A DNA stretch of 64,000 nucleotides from Pedobacter psychrotolerans (GTDB taxonomy: Bacteria > Bacteroidota > Bacteroidia > Sphingobacteriales > Sphingobacteriaceae). A program made the translations under genes and the position numbers. Location of the stretch: the NCBI RefSeq assembly GCF_004340665.1, contig NZ_SLWO01000005.1:1-64000 (forward strand), in the 5' to 3' direction. Below are positions 7,967-16,851 of the stretch, piece after piece; position 1 is the stretch's first letter; each line of letters opens with the position of its first letter. A model generated the notes under the pieces. The model worked only from the letters and a program-made list of their open reading frames with translations, was not told where the DNA came from and did no database searches.

Positions 7967-9508
7967 CTATCTATACTCACCGAAAATTTTGCGCATTACG
8001 TCTGAAATTTCCCCTAAAGTGGCATATTTTTCTACTGCATCAATAATTAGCGGCATAAGATTAGCACTTCCGCTTGCTCCTTCTTCTAACAATTTTAAAG
8101 CCTTTTCTACAGCAATATGGTCACGGGTACTTTTTAAATAAACTAATTTATCTGATTGAAGTTTTCTGATGGATTCATCAATATGAAATACGTCTGTGAT
8201 GCCTTCTTCAGGTTGTGTAAACCTATTAACTCCAACCGAAATTCGCTTACCTGCTTCAATCTCTTTCTGATATTCATAAGCGGCATGAGCAATTTCATTT
8301 TGCATATAATCACTTTCAATGGCATTAACTGATCCACCCATGGCATCAATTTTATCAATGTATTTCCAGGCCGCCGCTTCTACTTCGTCGGTTAAATTTT
8401 CTATAAAAAACGAACCTGCCAGTGGATCTACAGTATCTGTTACGCCGCTTTCAAAGCCTATAATTTGTTGGGTACGCAAGGCTATTTTTGCAGCAGCTTC
8501 TGTTGGTAATGAAAGTGCCTCATCATAACCATTGGTATGCAGGGATTGTGTTCCGCCTAACACAGCTGCCATGGCCTGATTCGTTACCCTGATTACATTA
8601 TTGAGCGGCTGCTGGGCAGTTAATGTGGAGCCTCCTGTTTGGGTATGAAAACGTAACATTTGTGCCTTTTCATCAGTAGCTCCGAGTTCTTTGGTAATCT
8701 TCGACCACATCCTCCTGGCGGCCCGAAATTTGGCTATCTCCTCAAAAAAGTTGTTATGACAGTTAAAGAAAAATGAGAGTCTTTTCGCAAAAATATTGAT
8801 ATCCAATCCTTTATCAATAGCAGCTTTAAGATATGTTTTTCCATTCGCCAATGTAAAAGCAAGCTCCTGTACAGCATTGGAACCTGCTTCACGAATATGA
8901 TAACCAGAAATGGAAATGGTATTCCATTTTGGAACTTCCTGACTGCAGAATTCAAAAATATCAGTGATCAATCGCATAGAGGGCTTAGGCGGATAAATGT
9001 ATGTTCCTCTTGCGGCATATTCTTTCAAAATATCGTTCTGAATGGTTCCTGAAATTTGCTTCAAATCTGCTCCCTGTTTTTTAGCTAGCGCAATATACAT
9101 CGCCAGTAAAATAGACGCAGTAGCATTTATGGTCATGGAAGTAGTAATATCCTTCAGCTGAATTCCATCAAAAAGGATTTCCATATCTTTCAATGAATCA
9201 ATAGCCACACCAACTTTACCCACTTCACCATCAGCCATTTCATGATCTGAATCATAGCCGATCTGCGTAGGCAAATCAAAAGCTACAGATAAACCCGTAG
9301 TTCCCTGTGCCAGTAAATAATGGTACCTTTTATTAGATTCTTCAGCGGTAGAAAAACCTGCGTACTGCCTCATGGTCCATAAGCGCCCGCGATACATATC
9401 CTTCTGAATTCCTCTTGTAAACGGAAATTCGCCAGGCTTTTCTTCCATAGGCTTAGCTGAAAGGTAAAGTTCTTTAATTTCGATTCCGGAGGTTGTGGTA
9501 TGTTTCAT
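7967..9508 (-). CDS. Methylmalonyl-CoA mutase, catalytic (large) subunit without B12 domain
   Basis: A 513-residue acyl-CoA mutase TIM-barrel subunit. Motifs are [20 protein letters not shown] (38-57), [17 protein letters not shown] (73-89), [11 protein letters not shown] (154-164), [10 protein letters not shown] (170-179) and [11 protein letters not shown]. Tyr39 and Arg179 align with the two residues that bind the methylmalonyl carboxylate in the Propionibacterium enzyme (Tyr89, Arg207), favouring methylmalonyl-CoA over isobutyryl-CoA. The C-terminal cobalamin-binding domain (DxHxxG motif) is absent, so it needs a separate small B12 subunit, not found in this window. It would interconvert succinyl-CoA and (R)-methylmalonyl-CoA. 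A G-rich tandem repeat lies 14 bp upstream of the start codon. Confidence 0.9.
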   Translation of the reverse strand: MKHTTTSGIEIKELYLSAKPMEEKPGEFPFTRGIQKDMYRGRLWTMRQYAGFSTAEESNKRYHYLLAQGTTGLSVAFDLPTQIGYDSDHEMADGEVGKVGVAIDSLKDMEILFDGIQLKDITTSMTINATASILLAMYIALAKKQGADLKQISGTIQNDILKEYAARGTYIYPPKPSMRLITDIFEFCSQEVPKWNTISISGYHIREAGSNAVQELAFTLANGKTYLKAAIDKGLDINIFAKRLSFFFNCHNNFFEEIAKFRAARRMWSKITKELGATDEKAQMLRFHTQTGGSTLTAQQPLNNVIRVTNQAMAAVLGGTQSLHTNGYDEALSLPTEAAAKIALRTQQIIGFESGVTDTVDPLAGSFFIENLTDEVEAAAWKYIDKIDAMGGSVNAIESDYMQNEIAHAAYEYQKEIEAGKRISVGVNRFTQPEEGITDVFHIDESIRKLQSDKLVYLKSTRDHIAVEKALKLLEEGASGSANLMPLIIDAVEKYATLGEISDVMRKIFGEYR

Positions 9509-9521
9509 AGCAGAAATATGG

Positions 9522-9577
9522 TTAGGGGGTTAGGGGGTTAGGGGGTTAGGGGGTTAGGGGGTTAGGGGGTTAGGGGG
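9522..9577 (+). repeat. Seven perfect tandem copies of TTAGGGGG
   Basis: An 8-bp unit is repeated exactly seven times with a degenerate eighth copy (TTAGGTGA). Each unit has a run of five G on the plus strand, so four or more runs could fold into a G-quadruplex. It lies 14 bp upstream of the mutase start, in its probable 5' leader or promoter, where the minus-strand transcript would read CCCCCTAA. Copy number is likely to vary by slippage. Confidence 0.97.
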
Positions 9578-9766
9578 TTAGGTGAACAACAGTTCAGATC
9601 TATTGATGTATTTGATTTGCATTAAATACCGTAAAAATACCTTCTTAATTAACCGATTTAAAATTAAATGCCAGCCATCTTCCTGGTACTGTTTACAGGT
9701 TGGTTTTTTAGCTACAAATACTATACCTGATACTTTATGAAGTAAATGCTGAATATTTAATGCCAT
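9578..9766 (-). CDS. Doubtful small open reading frame
   Basis: From ATG 9766 this frame gives 62 residues, basic and lacking any motif I recognise. Its stop codon is the last TTA of the telomere-like repeat, so the 3' end may be accidental. It fills most of the gap between the mutase gene and the next gene, which otherwise holds nothing I can support. Confidence 0.2.
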   Translation of the reverse strand: MALNIQHLLHKVSGIVFVAKKPTCKQYQEDGWHLILNRLIKKVFLRYLMQIKYINRSELLFT

Positions 9767-9825
9767 GCGGCTTCCCAACTAATCATCTTCTCAACTTCCA
9801 AACCAACACCTCCACATCTTCCCGA

Positions 9826-10356
9826 CTAGAACATTTTTTGAATATCTTTCTTAATCAATTCAATTGTTAAATCATAAGGATTTTCATCAATACTTGCCAT
9901 ATGGGTCAAAATTGCTTTGCTTAATTCTATTCCATTTGCATCTGCAGGCAAACCGCTAACAGCATTGTTGATCATCCCAATAGTATCATCTTTTAATTTC
10001 CGAACAACGCTCCAGGTAACACTATCTACATACAATTGTTGTGTAATGTTGTGTTGGTACTCAGATTTCACTTCGTTTAGTATGCCAGCCTGAAGTGTCG
10101 AAATGCCAATTCCTTGTTGATGTAAACGTACCAGCAGGTTGGCTGGATTAATCCGATCAGTGAAAATAATTAACCGCTCATGCGCCTGTAAACGCAGCGG
10201 CAAAAGATGTGCTCTGCTTTCTTTATTCAGTTCCACTTCTTTTAAATTAAAAAACCGCTGTATATCATTTTTTAAAATATAATATACCGCCATCAGGGCA
10301 ATAAAAACGCCTGCAAATAATATAACAATGTCAGTTAAAATCTGTTGACTATTCAT
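9826..10356 (-). CDS. Membrane-anchored hypothetical protein (DUF7935-like)
   Basis: A 176-residue protein with one N-terminal transmembrane helix (about residues 8-28, IVILFAGVFIALMAVYYIL) followed by a helical cytosolic domain with conserved LRLQAHERLIIFTDRINPANLL. I recall this arrangement from an uncharacterised Bacteroidota family, but the family name is from memory. No catalytic motif is visible. It is divergent from the Fe-S assembly gene, with 93 bp between the two start codons. Confidence 0.65.
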   Translation of the reverse strand: MNSQQILTDIVILFAGVFIALMAVYYILKNDIQRFFNLKEVELNKESRAHLLPLRLQAHERLIIFTDRINPANLLVRLHQQGIGISTLQAGILNEVKSEYQHNITQQLYVDSVTWSVVRKLKDDTIGMINNAVSGLPADANGIELSKAILTHMASIDENPYDLTIELIKKDIQKMF

Positions 10357-10418
10357 AGGTATTGTTTAATTACGGTAATTTTAACGAACCGCTGAAAGCA
10401 AAAATGTACATTATTATT

Positions 10419-10426
10419 TATATTTG
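10419..10426 (+). promoter_or_regulatory. -7 box TATATTTG before the Fe-S assembly gene
   Basis: A perfect TAnnTTTG match 23 bp upstream of the ATG at 10450. A TTG-type -33 element is not evident at the expected distance. Confidence 0.45.
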
Positions 10427-10449
10427 TGATAGATAAAATTTAAATAGAC

Positions 10450-10803
10450 ATGAGCACAACAGTTGATACCACATTTGCACCGGTTACTTTCTCTGAGGGA
10501 GCATCTAAAGAACTATATAAATTAAAAGATCAGCAGGAGATTGGAGAAGATTATGGTTTACGTGTAGGCGTTGAAGGTGGTGGTTGCGCTGGAATGAACT
10601 ATATTTTAGGCTTCGACCAGAAAAAAGAAGGCGACCAGGAGTTTTTTATTGATGGCATTAAAGTTTTCATGAATAAGGCCCATCAAATGTACCTGATGGG
10701 AATGATGATTGACTGGCAGGATGGTTTAAATTCTCGCGGTTTTACCTTTGTAAATCCTAATGCAACCAGTACCTGTGGTTGTGGAACAAGCTTCTCTGCA
10801 TAA
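10450..10803 (+). CDS. A-type iron-sulfur cluster carrier (HesB/IscA/ErpA family)
   Basis: A 117-residue protein with the three invariant cysteines of A-type carriers: Cys46 in GGGCAGMNY, and Cys109 and Cys111 in STCGCGTSF. These bind or transfer iron-sulfur clusters to client enzymes in the cytosol. Length is typical (105-120). It stands alone, with an intrinsic terminator right after it and no isc or suf genes nearby, so whether it works as IscA, SufA or ErpA cannot be told from the sequence. Potential Fe-S clients in the window include IspH and RlmD. Confidence 0.93.
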   Translation: MSTTVDTTFAPVTFSEGASKELYKLKDQQEIGEDYGLRVGVEGGGCAGMNYILGFDQKKEGDQEFFIDGIKVFMNKAHQMYLMGMMIDWQDGLNSRGFTFVNPNATSTCGCGTSFSA

Positions 10804-10830
10804 AAAAAATATTATTGTAACATAAAGTAT

Positions 10831-10863
10831 AGTCCCTTTGTCTAAACATCGGGACTTTTTTTA
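10831..10863 (+). terminator. Intrinsic terminator of the A-type carrier gene
   Basis: A 6-bp stem (AGTCCC 10831-10836, GGGACT 10851-10856) with a 14-base loop is followed by a T-tract. It starts 28 bp past the stop codon. Confidence 0.75.
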
Positions 10864-10905
10864 TTTTTACAGGCTTCGTCAGCCAAACGCTTACCGCTAC
10901 ACTAA

Positions 10906-12135
10906 ATGAATTACAGAGAAAACATCAGACTGGCACTTGAATCCATTAAGGGTAATCGTTTGCGTACCATGCTTACGGCTTTGATTATTGCAATTGGATT
11001 AATGGCCCTGGTTGGAATCCTCACTACTCTTGATGCTGTTAAAAAAAGTATGACGGATGCCTTTAGCAGTATGGGTGCAAATTCATTTACCATTAGAAAC
11101 CGTGGTACTGGGATTAGGATTGGAAATGGCAAAAGGCCTAAACCTTTCAAGGCCATCAGATATGAAGATGCTGTTAAATTTAAAGACAGTTTAAATGCAC
11201 CGGCTACAGTTGCAGTGAGTGTTGTCGCCAGTGGTGGTTCTACAGTTAAATACGGGAATTTAAAAACCAATCCCAATATTAATGTTCAGGGTATTGATGA
11301 AAATGGTTTGGCATCTCAGGGATTAAATCTTTCTGAAGGAAGGAATTTTGGTGCTTCAGAAGTAAAAATGGGAAGCAACGTATGCATTGTGGGTGGTGAA
11401 GTGGTTACCAGACTTTTTAAAGATGCTGACCCGATGGATAAATTAATTAACGTAGGGAACAACCGTTTTAAAATTATTGGGGTATTAGAGAAAAAAGGTT
11501 CTAGTATGGGCTTTAGTGGTGATAGAGCTGTTTATGTACCTTTACTCAAAGCGAAGCAAATTAACGCAAATGCCAATCCTTCGTATACCATTACGGTGAT
11601 GGTATCTGACAATAACCATCAGGAAAATGTTATTGGAGAATCTACTGCCCTATTTAGAAATATCAGAAAGGTAAAAATAAATGAAACCAATAACTTCGAA
11701 ATTACAAAGAGTGATGCCATTGCACAAACACTGTTTGAGAACCTGGCTTTTGTTGCAGTTGGCGGTATAGCGATAGGAATTATCACACTTATTGGTGCTT
11801 CCATTGGTTTAATGAATATTATGCTAGTTTCTGTAACCGAGCGTACGAGAGAAATTGGAATCCGAAAAGCAATTGGTGCTAATCCAAAAGTAATACGCCG
11901 TCAATTCTTAATTGAAGCTGTGGTGATCTGTTTAATGGGAGGCGCATTGGGGATATTCTTAGGCATTGTTCTGGGCAATATCATATCACTAGCCATGGGT
12001 GGAGCTTTCCTTATTCCTTGGGCATTTATTCTTGGCGGCTTTGTATTATGTGTTGGTGTAGGAATTCTTTCAGGATATTATCCGGCAAAAAAAGCCTCAC
12101 GTTTAGATCCTGTTGAGGCCTTAAGATATGAGTAA
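10906..12135 (+). CDS. ABC transporter permease, MacB/FtsX type
   Basis: A 409-residue inner-membrane permease. The first transmembrane helix (about 21-43, MLTALIIAIGLMALVGILTT) is followed by a periplasmic MacB-like domain to about residue 280. The C-terminal FtsX domain has three helices and the conserved cytoplasmic loop MLVSVTERTREIGIRKAIGA near 305-325. Such permeases pair with an ATPase to drive lipoprotein release, efflux or mechanotransmission. No ATPase gene is adjacent, so its partner must be encoded elsewhere. The terminator upstream suggests its own promoter. Confidence 0.9.
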   Translation: MNYRENIRLALESIKGNRLRTMLTALIIAIGLMALVGILTTLDAVKKSMTDAFSSMGANSFTIRNRGTGIRIGNGKRPKPFKAIRYEDAVKFKDSLNAPATVAVSVVASGGSTVKYGNLKTNPNINVQGIDENGLASQGLNLSEGRNFGASEVKMGSNVCIVGGEVVTRLFKDADPMDKLINVGNNRFKIIGVLEKKGSSMGFSGDRAVYVPLLKAKQINANANPSYTITVMVSDNNHQENVIGESTALFRNIRKVKINETNNFEITKSDAIAQTLFENLAFVAVGGIAIGIITLIGASIGLMNIMLVSVTERTREIGIRKAIGANPKVIRRQFLIEAVVICLMGGALGIFLGIVLGNIISLAMGGAFLIPWAFILGGFVLCVGVGILSGYYPAKKASRLDPVEALRYE

Positions 12136-12160
12136 TAACCTGCTAACTAACAGCTAAAAT

Positions 12161-12898
12161 TTAAATCAATACGTTATTTAGCTGGTGCTGACTTAGCAGT
12201 CTTTGCATAAGAGGGGTATTCAAACTTTCTTCAAGTGCATCTGCATGTTTCAAATGATGCATATCACTGCCAATAAAATTTACCAAATGATTCTCCACCA
12301 TCTCCTCTGCTGCTCTTTTTGCTCCAGAACCATAGTATCCGGTTAAGGCAATGGAGTTCATTTGAAGCTGACAACCTGTTTCTCTAATGCGGTAATAACT
12401 TTCTATAGAACCGTAAAAATAAGGGTAACGCTCAGGATGTGCTAATACGGGTGTGTAGCCTGCATCTTGTATGATTTTGATAAAGTCAAATAAGTTTTGC
12501 GGTGCATTAATATAAGAAAGTTCAAAAAGAAGATATTGCTTCCCAAAGGTTAACACTTCTTTCTGTTTAACCTTTTTTTCTAAGGTTTCATCTAAATAAT
12601 ATTCGGCGGCGGCATCCACTTCCAAATCAAGCTGTATGTCTGCCAAACCTTTTCTTAAAATGTCTAATCCGCGATTAATGGTATCAGGTGTATTCCTGAA
12701 ATAATCAGCCATGATATGTGGTGTTGCAATTAGCTTTTTAAAGCCCAGCGCTTTAAAACGTTTAGCCAATAAAATAGAATCGTGCAAAGTTTGTGCGCCA
12801 TCATCTATCCCCGGAATAATATGCGAATGCATATCTACACCAATATTGGAGAAATTAAATTCAGGCACTATTTTCTTTTTCTTGAATAATCCGAACAT
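12161..12898 (-). CDS. PHP-type tyrosine-protein phosphatase (CpsB/YwqE family)
   Basis: A 245-residue PHP-fold phosphatase starting at ATG 12898 (a GTG lies one codon upstream). Metal-binding motifs are visible: DMHSHIIPGIDDG near residue 22-34, IATPHIMADY, LAHPERYPYFYG and GSDMHHLKHADALEE near the C-terminus. These proteins dephosphorylate tyrosine kinases that control capsule or exopolysaccharide export. It is the last gene of a minus-strand run ugd - UDP-xylose synthase - galE - hypothetical - this gene, which fits a role in surface polysaccharide control. The cognate kinase is not in the window. Confidence 0.88.
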   Translation of the reverse strand: MFGLFKKKKIVPEFNFSNIGVDMHSHIIPGIDDGAQTLHDSILLAKRFKALGFKKLIATPHIMADYFRNTPDTINRGLDILRKGLADIQLDLEVDAAAEYYLDETLEKKVKQKEVLTFGKQYLLFELSYINAPQNLFDFIKIIQDAGYTPVLAHPERYPYFYGSIESYYRIRETGCQLQMNSIALTGYYGSGAKRAAEEMVENHLVNFIGSDMHHLKHADALEESLNTPLMQRLLSQHQLNNVLI

Positions 12899-12905
12899 CA
12901 CCGTG

Positions 12906-13463
12906 TTAATTTATTTCTTTGGGAAGATTTGATGCCTCAGCGGATGAAGCTAATTTAGAGGAATAGATTTTAGTGAGCAAGTTATTTAAGTTTTCACTCA
13001 GATCAAACTGCAAATCCTCGTGTAATTTATTGAATTTATTGATGGTTACTGCTACAGTTTTTAAATAAAACGTAGAAAATAAAATCATGTAATCCCGATA
13101 ACCAAGGGTTGATTTACGATAGTCGAATGGTACGATGTTTAATATATATAACTTCAGTTCAACTTCGCCAATCGGATCTTTCGTAACCTTATAAAAATGA
13201 TTCACAGTTGTAATCATCTTCCTTACTTTAACCAAAGCTTCCTTCGCATTTAGCTTTTTTAAATCAACAAGCTGCTCTTCTACATCAGCTTTTATCTTTT
13301 CTTTCCGGTTCTCCAGATCTGACTCATCCTCCAGTAATTTATAATGAAGGTGTTCTGTAAGCACTTTATCTTTTGCAATTAAACGCAATAACAACCTGTC
13401 TTTTTCCTTAATAGGCAGGTCTGTTATTGCATTTTTTAAATCTTTGTGCTCGGATAATTTCAT
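12906..13463 (-). CDS. Conserved hypothetical protein, helical
   Basis: A 185-residue, soluble, strongly helical protein with many Lys, Glu and Leu. It starts MKLSEHKDLKNAITDLPIKE and has no signal peptide or membrane segment. I do not recognise the family. It begins on the base directly before the galE stop codon and ends 8 bp before the phosphatase start, so it is probably translated from the same message as the nucleotide-sugar genes. The KEKDRLLLRLIAKD segment resembles helical repeats in scaffold-like proteins, which is only an impression. Confidence 0.65.
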   Translation of the reverse strand: MKLSEHKDLKNAITDLPIKEKDRLLLRLIAKDKVLTEHLHYKLLEDESDLENRKEKIKADVEEQLVDLKKLNAKEALVKVRKMITTVNHFYKVTKDPIGEVELKLYILNIVPFDYRKSTLGYRDYMILFSTFYLKTVAVTINKFNKLHEDLQFDLSENLNNLLTKIYSSKLASSAEASNLPKEIN

Positions 13464-14486
13464 TTAAAAAGGGTTAGCCTTAATATATTTTTCCCACTCC
13501 CAGGCAGAACGCATCATTTCATTAATATCAAGTTCAGCTTTCCAACCCAGTTCCTGATTAGACTTGGTAACATCACCATAAATCTGTACAATATCACCAG
13601 CCCTTCTTGGGCCAAGGTTATAATCAAGTTTCTCTCCATTAACATTTTCAAAAGCAGAAATGATTTCCAAAACTGAAGATCCTTTACCGGTTCCGATATT
13701 GAAAACGTCATAATTTGAAGAAGTCTCTTTTTTCTCTAATTTTCTAATCGCCGCTACATGCGCTTTTGCCAGGTCTACCACATGGATATAATCACGGATG
13801 GCAGAACCATCAGGGGTATTATAATCATTCCCATAAACCGTAATTGGTCCACGTTTACCAATAGCAGATTGCGTAATGAAAGGCACTAAATTAGCAGGAA
13901 CACCATTTGGCAACTCGCCTATTAAAGCAGTTTCATGCGCACCTACTGGATTAAAATAGCGTAATGCGATAACATTTAATTCAGGTGTTACTGCTGCAGT
14001 CTCTGCTAAAATTTCTTCTGCCACTTGCTTGGTATTACCATATGGCGACTCTGCTTTTTTTACCGGAGCGGCCTCCGTAACGGGTAAGCTATCAGGCTGG
14101 CCATAAACTGTACAGGATGAAGAAAATACAAAATCAATCTTTCTGTTGAACGAAGTGAGTAGGTTGATTAAGCCGTAAAAATTATTTTTATAATATTTTA
14201 AAGGTTGCTCAACAGATTCGCCAACCGCTTTAGATGCGGCGAAGTGAATAATCCCTGTAATATCTGAATGGGCAGCTGCAAATTCTTTCACAGTATTTTC
14301 GTCCTGAAGATCAATTTCATTAAAATCAAACCACTTGCCTGTAATGGTATGTAGCTGAGTTAAAATTTTAATATTTGAGTTTGATAAGTTATCTATAATG
14401 ACAACTTCATAACCTGCTTTGTGTAATTCTATAACGGTGTGAGAACCTATATATCCTGTTCCACCGGTAACTAATATTTTTGACAT
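13464..14486 (-). CDS. galE: UDP-glucose 4-epimerase
   Basis: A 340-residue short-chain dehydrogenase/reductase of the extended type. The NAD motif GGTGYIGSHT is at 7-16, the catalytic Ser region is FSSSCTVYGQ and the catalytic Tyr/Lys is in SPYGNTK. The RYFNPVGAH and AIRDYIHVVDLA signatures are typical of GalE, and the length is normal (338-342). It interconverts UDP-glucose and UDP-galactose in the cytosol. It sits 1 bp after the UDP-xylose synthase gene in a nucleotide-sugar operon. Confidence 0.97.
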   Translation of the reverse strand: MSKILVTGGTGYIGSHTVIELHKAGYEVVIIDNLSNSNIKILTQLHTITGKWFDFNEIDLQDENTVKEFAAAHSDITGIIHFAASKAVGESVEQPLKYYKNNFYGLINLLTSFNRKIDFVFSSSCTVYGQPDSLPVTEAAPVKKAESPYGNTKQVAEEILAETAAVTPELNVIALRYFNPVGAHETALIGELPNGVPANLVPFITQSAIGKRGPITVYGNDYNTPDGSAIRDYIHVVDLAKAHVAAIRKLEKKETSSNYDVFNIGTGKGSSVLEIISAFENVNGEKLDYNLGPRRAGDIVQIYGDVTKSNQELGWKAELDINEMMRSAWEWEKYIKANPF

Positions 14487-14487
14487 C

Positions 14488-15477
14488 TTAACGGTTAAAT
14501 GTGGTAAAGTCTTTATGATCGATTTTTTCTAATGCTTCAGCAGGTAAAGATTTGAAATATTCATAAGTAATCTTTAAACCTTCTGCACGGCCTATTTTTG
14601 GTTCCCATCCTAAAATTTGCTGGGCTTTGGTAATGTCTGGCCGCCTTTGTTTAGGATCATCCTGAGGAAGCTCTCTATAAACTATTTTTTGTGAGGTACC
14701 TGTAAGTTTGATAATTTCTTCGCAAAATTGTTTAATGGTAATTTCATCCGGATTACCAATATTGACAGGTTGAGCATATTCACTCATTAGTAAGCGAAAA
14801 ATACCTTCAATTAAATCATCAACATAACAAAACGAACGGGTTTGACTACCATCGCCAAAAACAGTTAAATCTTCTCCTCTTAAAGCCTGACCAATAAATG
14901 CAGGTAAAACACGGCCATCATTTAGGCGCATTCTTGGACCATAAGTATTAAAAATTCTAACAATTCTGGTTTCTACTCCATGAAAAGTATGATATGCCAT
15001 GGTAATGGCCTCCTGAAAACGTTTGGCTTCATCATACACACCACGAGGGCCCACAGGATTTACATTTCCCCAATATTCTTCTGGCTGTGGGTTTACACTT
15101 GGATCGCCATATACTTCAGACGTTGAAGCAATTAACATTCTTGCGCCTTTATTTCTAGCCAAGCCTAACAAGTTATGGGTACCTAAAGAACCTACTTTTA
15201 AGGTTTGTATTGGAATTTTGAGGTAATCAATCGGGCTGGCCGGCGAAGCAAAATGAAGAATATAATCAAGCTTGCCTGGAACGTGTACAAATTTGGAAAC
15301 ATCGTGATTGTAAAACTCAAAGTTTTCCAATTTGAAGAGGTGCTCAATATTGGCCAAATCACCCGTGATCAGGTTATCCATTCCGATAACATGATAACCC
15401 TCCTTTACAAAACGATCACAAAGATGAGAGCCTAAAAATCCGGCCGCACCTGTGATTAAAATTCTTTTTTGACTCAT
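14488..15477 (-). CDS. UDP-glucuronate decarboxylase (UDP-xylose synthase)
   Basis: A 329-residue extended SDR enzyme. NAD-binding [15 protein letters not shown] at the N-terminus, [10 protein letters not shown] and the catalytic YDEAKR (Tyr-x3-Lys) are visible, followed by [19 protein letters not shown] and [15 protein letters not shown], the signatures of bacterial UXS. It converts UDP-glucuronate to UDP-xylose and CO2. Directly upstream in the operon is ugd, which makes UDP-glucuronate, so the two genes form a complete UDP-glucose to UDP-xylose route. ArnA- or RmlB-type alternatives fit less well. Confidence 0.92.
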   Translation of the reverse strand: MSQKRILITGAAGFLGSHLCDRFVKEGYHVIGMDNLITGDLANIEHLFKLENFEFYNHDVSKFVHVPGKLDYILHFASPASPIDYLKIPIQTLKVGSLGTHNLLGLARNKGARMLIASTSEVYGDPSVNPQPEEYWGNVNPVGPRGVYDEAKRFQEAITMAYHTFHGVETRIVRIFNTYGPRMRLNDGRVLPAFIGQALRGEDLTVFGDGSQTRSFCYVDDLIEGIFRLLMSEYAQPVNIGNPDEITIKQFCEEIIKLTGTSQKIVYRELPQDDPKQRRPDITKAQQILGWEPKIGRAEGLKITYEYFKSLPAEALEKIDHKDFTTFNR

Positions 15478-15478
15478 T

Positions 15479-16789
15479 TTAATCTATCAATTTTCTGCCT
15501 ATACTGTTATAATAGTAGCCAAGGTCGATCATTTTTTGTAAATCATACAAATTTCGTCCATCAAACACTACTTTATTTTTTAAGATATGATCAATTTTTT
15601 CAAAATCAGGATTCCGGAATACCGACCATTCTGTAGCAATGAGTAGCGCATCAGCATTTTCCAGTGCCTCATATTGGTTTTTAGCATATTTTACCTGATC
15701 GCCAATAATAGCTTCTACATTTTTCATCGCTTCAGGATCAAATACGGTAATGCTCGCACCTTGCTCAATCAGGGCTTTGATAATGTATAGCGCTGGCGCT
15801 TCACGAATGTCATCAGTTTCTGGCTTAAATGCAAGTCCCCAAAGTGCAAAATGCTTTCCTTTTATATCATTTTTATAATATTTCAGCACCTTATCTACCA
15901 AAATAGTTTTTTGTCGCTCATTAACTTCCATCACCGATTTCAAAATCTGGAAGTCATAAGCATAATCATCAGAAGATTTCACTAAGGCCTGAACATCTTT
16001 CGGGAAACACGAGCCACCATATCCTACCCCAGGGAAAAGAAAACGCTTCCCAATCCGGTCATCCGATCCAATTCCTTTTCTCACTGCATCTACATCTGCC
16101 CCTACCAACTCACAAAGATTTGCCACTTCATTCATAAAGGTAATTTTGGTAGCAAGAAATGAATTAGCAGCATATTTTGTTAATTCAGAAGAACGCTCAT
16201 CCATAAATAAAATTGGATTTCCCTGACGGACATAAGGACCGTAAAGCTCGGCCATTAATTTTTTAGCCTTTTCGCTTCTGGTACCCAATACCACACGATC
16301 GGGTTTCATGAAATCATCAACAGCAACACCTTCCCTTAAAAACTCGGGATTAGAAACCACATCTACTTCAATTGAAGTATGCTCCTGAAAAACAGCTTTA
16401 ACTTTATCTGCTGTACCTACAGGCACTGTAGATTTATTTACAATAACTTTATATTCTGTAATTAGCTTAGAGATATCTTTTGCCGCACCTAAAATATAGG
16501 AAAGGTCAGCAGCACCATCCCCACCCGGAGGCGTAGGCAAGGCCATGAAGATAATTTGTGCATCTTTCACTGCATCAGCAAGGTGAGTGGTAAAGGTTAA
16601 TCTCCCCTGCTCAATGTTTCTATGAAATAACAGGTCTAATCCAGGCTCATAAATGGGCACTTCACCATCCTGCATTTTTTTCACCTTACTTTCATTTATA
16701 TCCACACAGATTACATCGTTTCCTGTTTCTGCTAAACATGTTCCTGTAACTAAACCTACGTATCCGGTACCAATAACGGCTATTTTCAT
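15479..16789 (-). CDS. ugd: UDP-glucose 6-dehydrogenase
   Basis: A 436-residue enzyme that oxidises UDP-glucose to UDP-glucuronate with two NAD+. The N-terminal Rossmann domain starts [15 protein letters not shown], the central helix carries NPEFLREG, and the catalytic cysteine is in [12 protein letters not shown]. The C-terminal UDP-binding domain has [16 protein letters not shown]. It is the first gene of the nucleotide-sugar operon and ends 1 bp before the UDP-xylose synthase. It is divergent from the KDO transferase gene, with 62 bp between the starts. Confidence 0.97.
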   Translation of the reverse strand: MKIAVIGTGYVGLVTGTCLAETGNDVICVDINESKVKKMQDGEVPIYEPGLDLLFHRNIEQGRLTFTTHLADAVKDAQIIFMALPTPPGGDGAADLSYILGAAKDISKLITEYKVIVNKSTVPVGTADKVKAVFQEHTSIEVDVVSNPEFLREGVAVDDFMKPDRVVLGTRSEKAKKLMAELYGPYVRQGNPILFMDERSSELTKYAANSFLATKITFMNEVANLCELVGADVDAVRKGIGSDDRIGKRFLFPGVGYGGSCFPKDVQALVKSSDDYAYDFQILKSVMEVNERQKTILVDKVLKYYKNDIKGKHFALWGLAFKPETDDIREAPALYIIKALIEQGASITVFDPEAMKNVEAIIGDQVKYAKNQYEALENADALLIATEWSVFRNPDFEKIDHILKNKVVFDGRNLYDLQKMIDLGYYYNSIGRKLID

Positions 16790-16851
16790 ATATTCTTAAG
16801 CTTTTTAAATATATTCGTTTTATCTTGCCACGAAGATATGAAATTACACTT

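Noticed and set aside
9522..9577. Telomere or linear replicon end
   Set aside because: The repeat is internal, short, and flanked by ordinary genes on both sides, so it is not a chromosome end.
10911..11276. 121-codon frame antisense to the MacB/FtsX-type permease gene
   Set aside because: It lies entirely within a well-supported gene and shows no motif; a shadow of codon bias. The same holds for other antisense frames within dnaA, gcvP and the FAD dehydrogenase.
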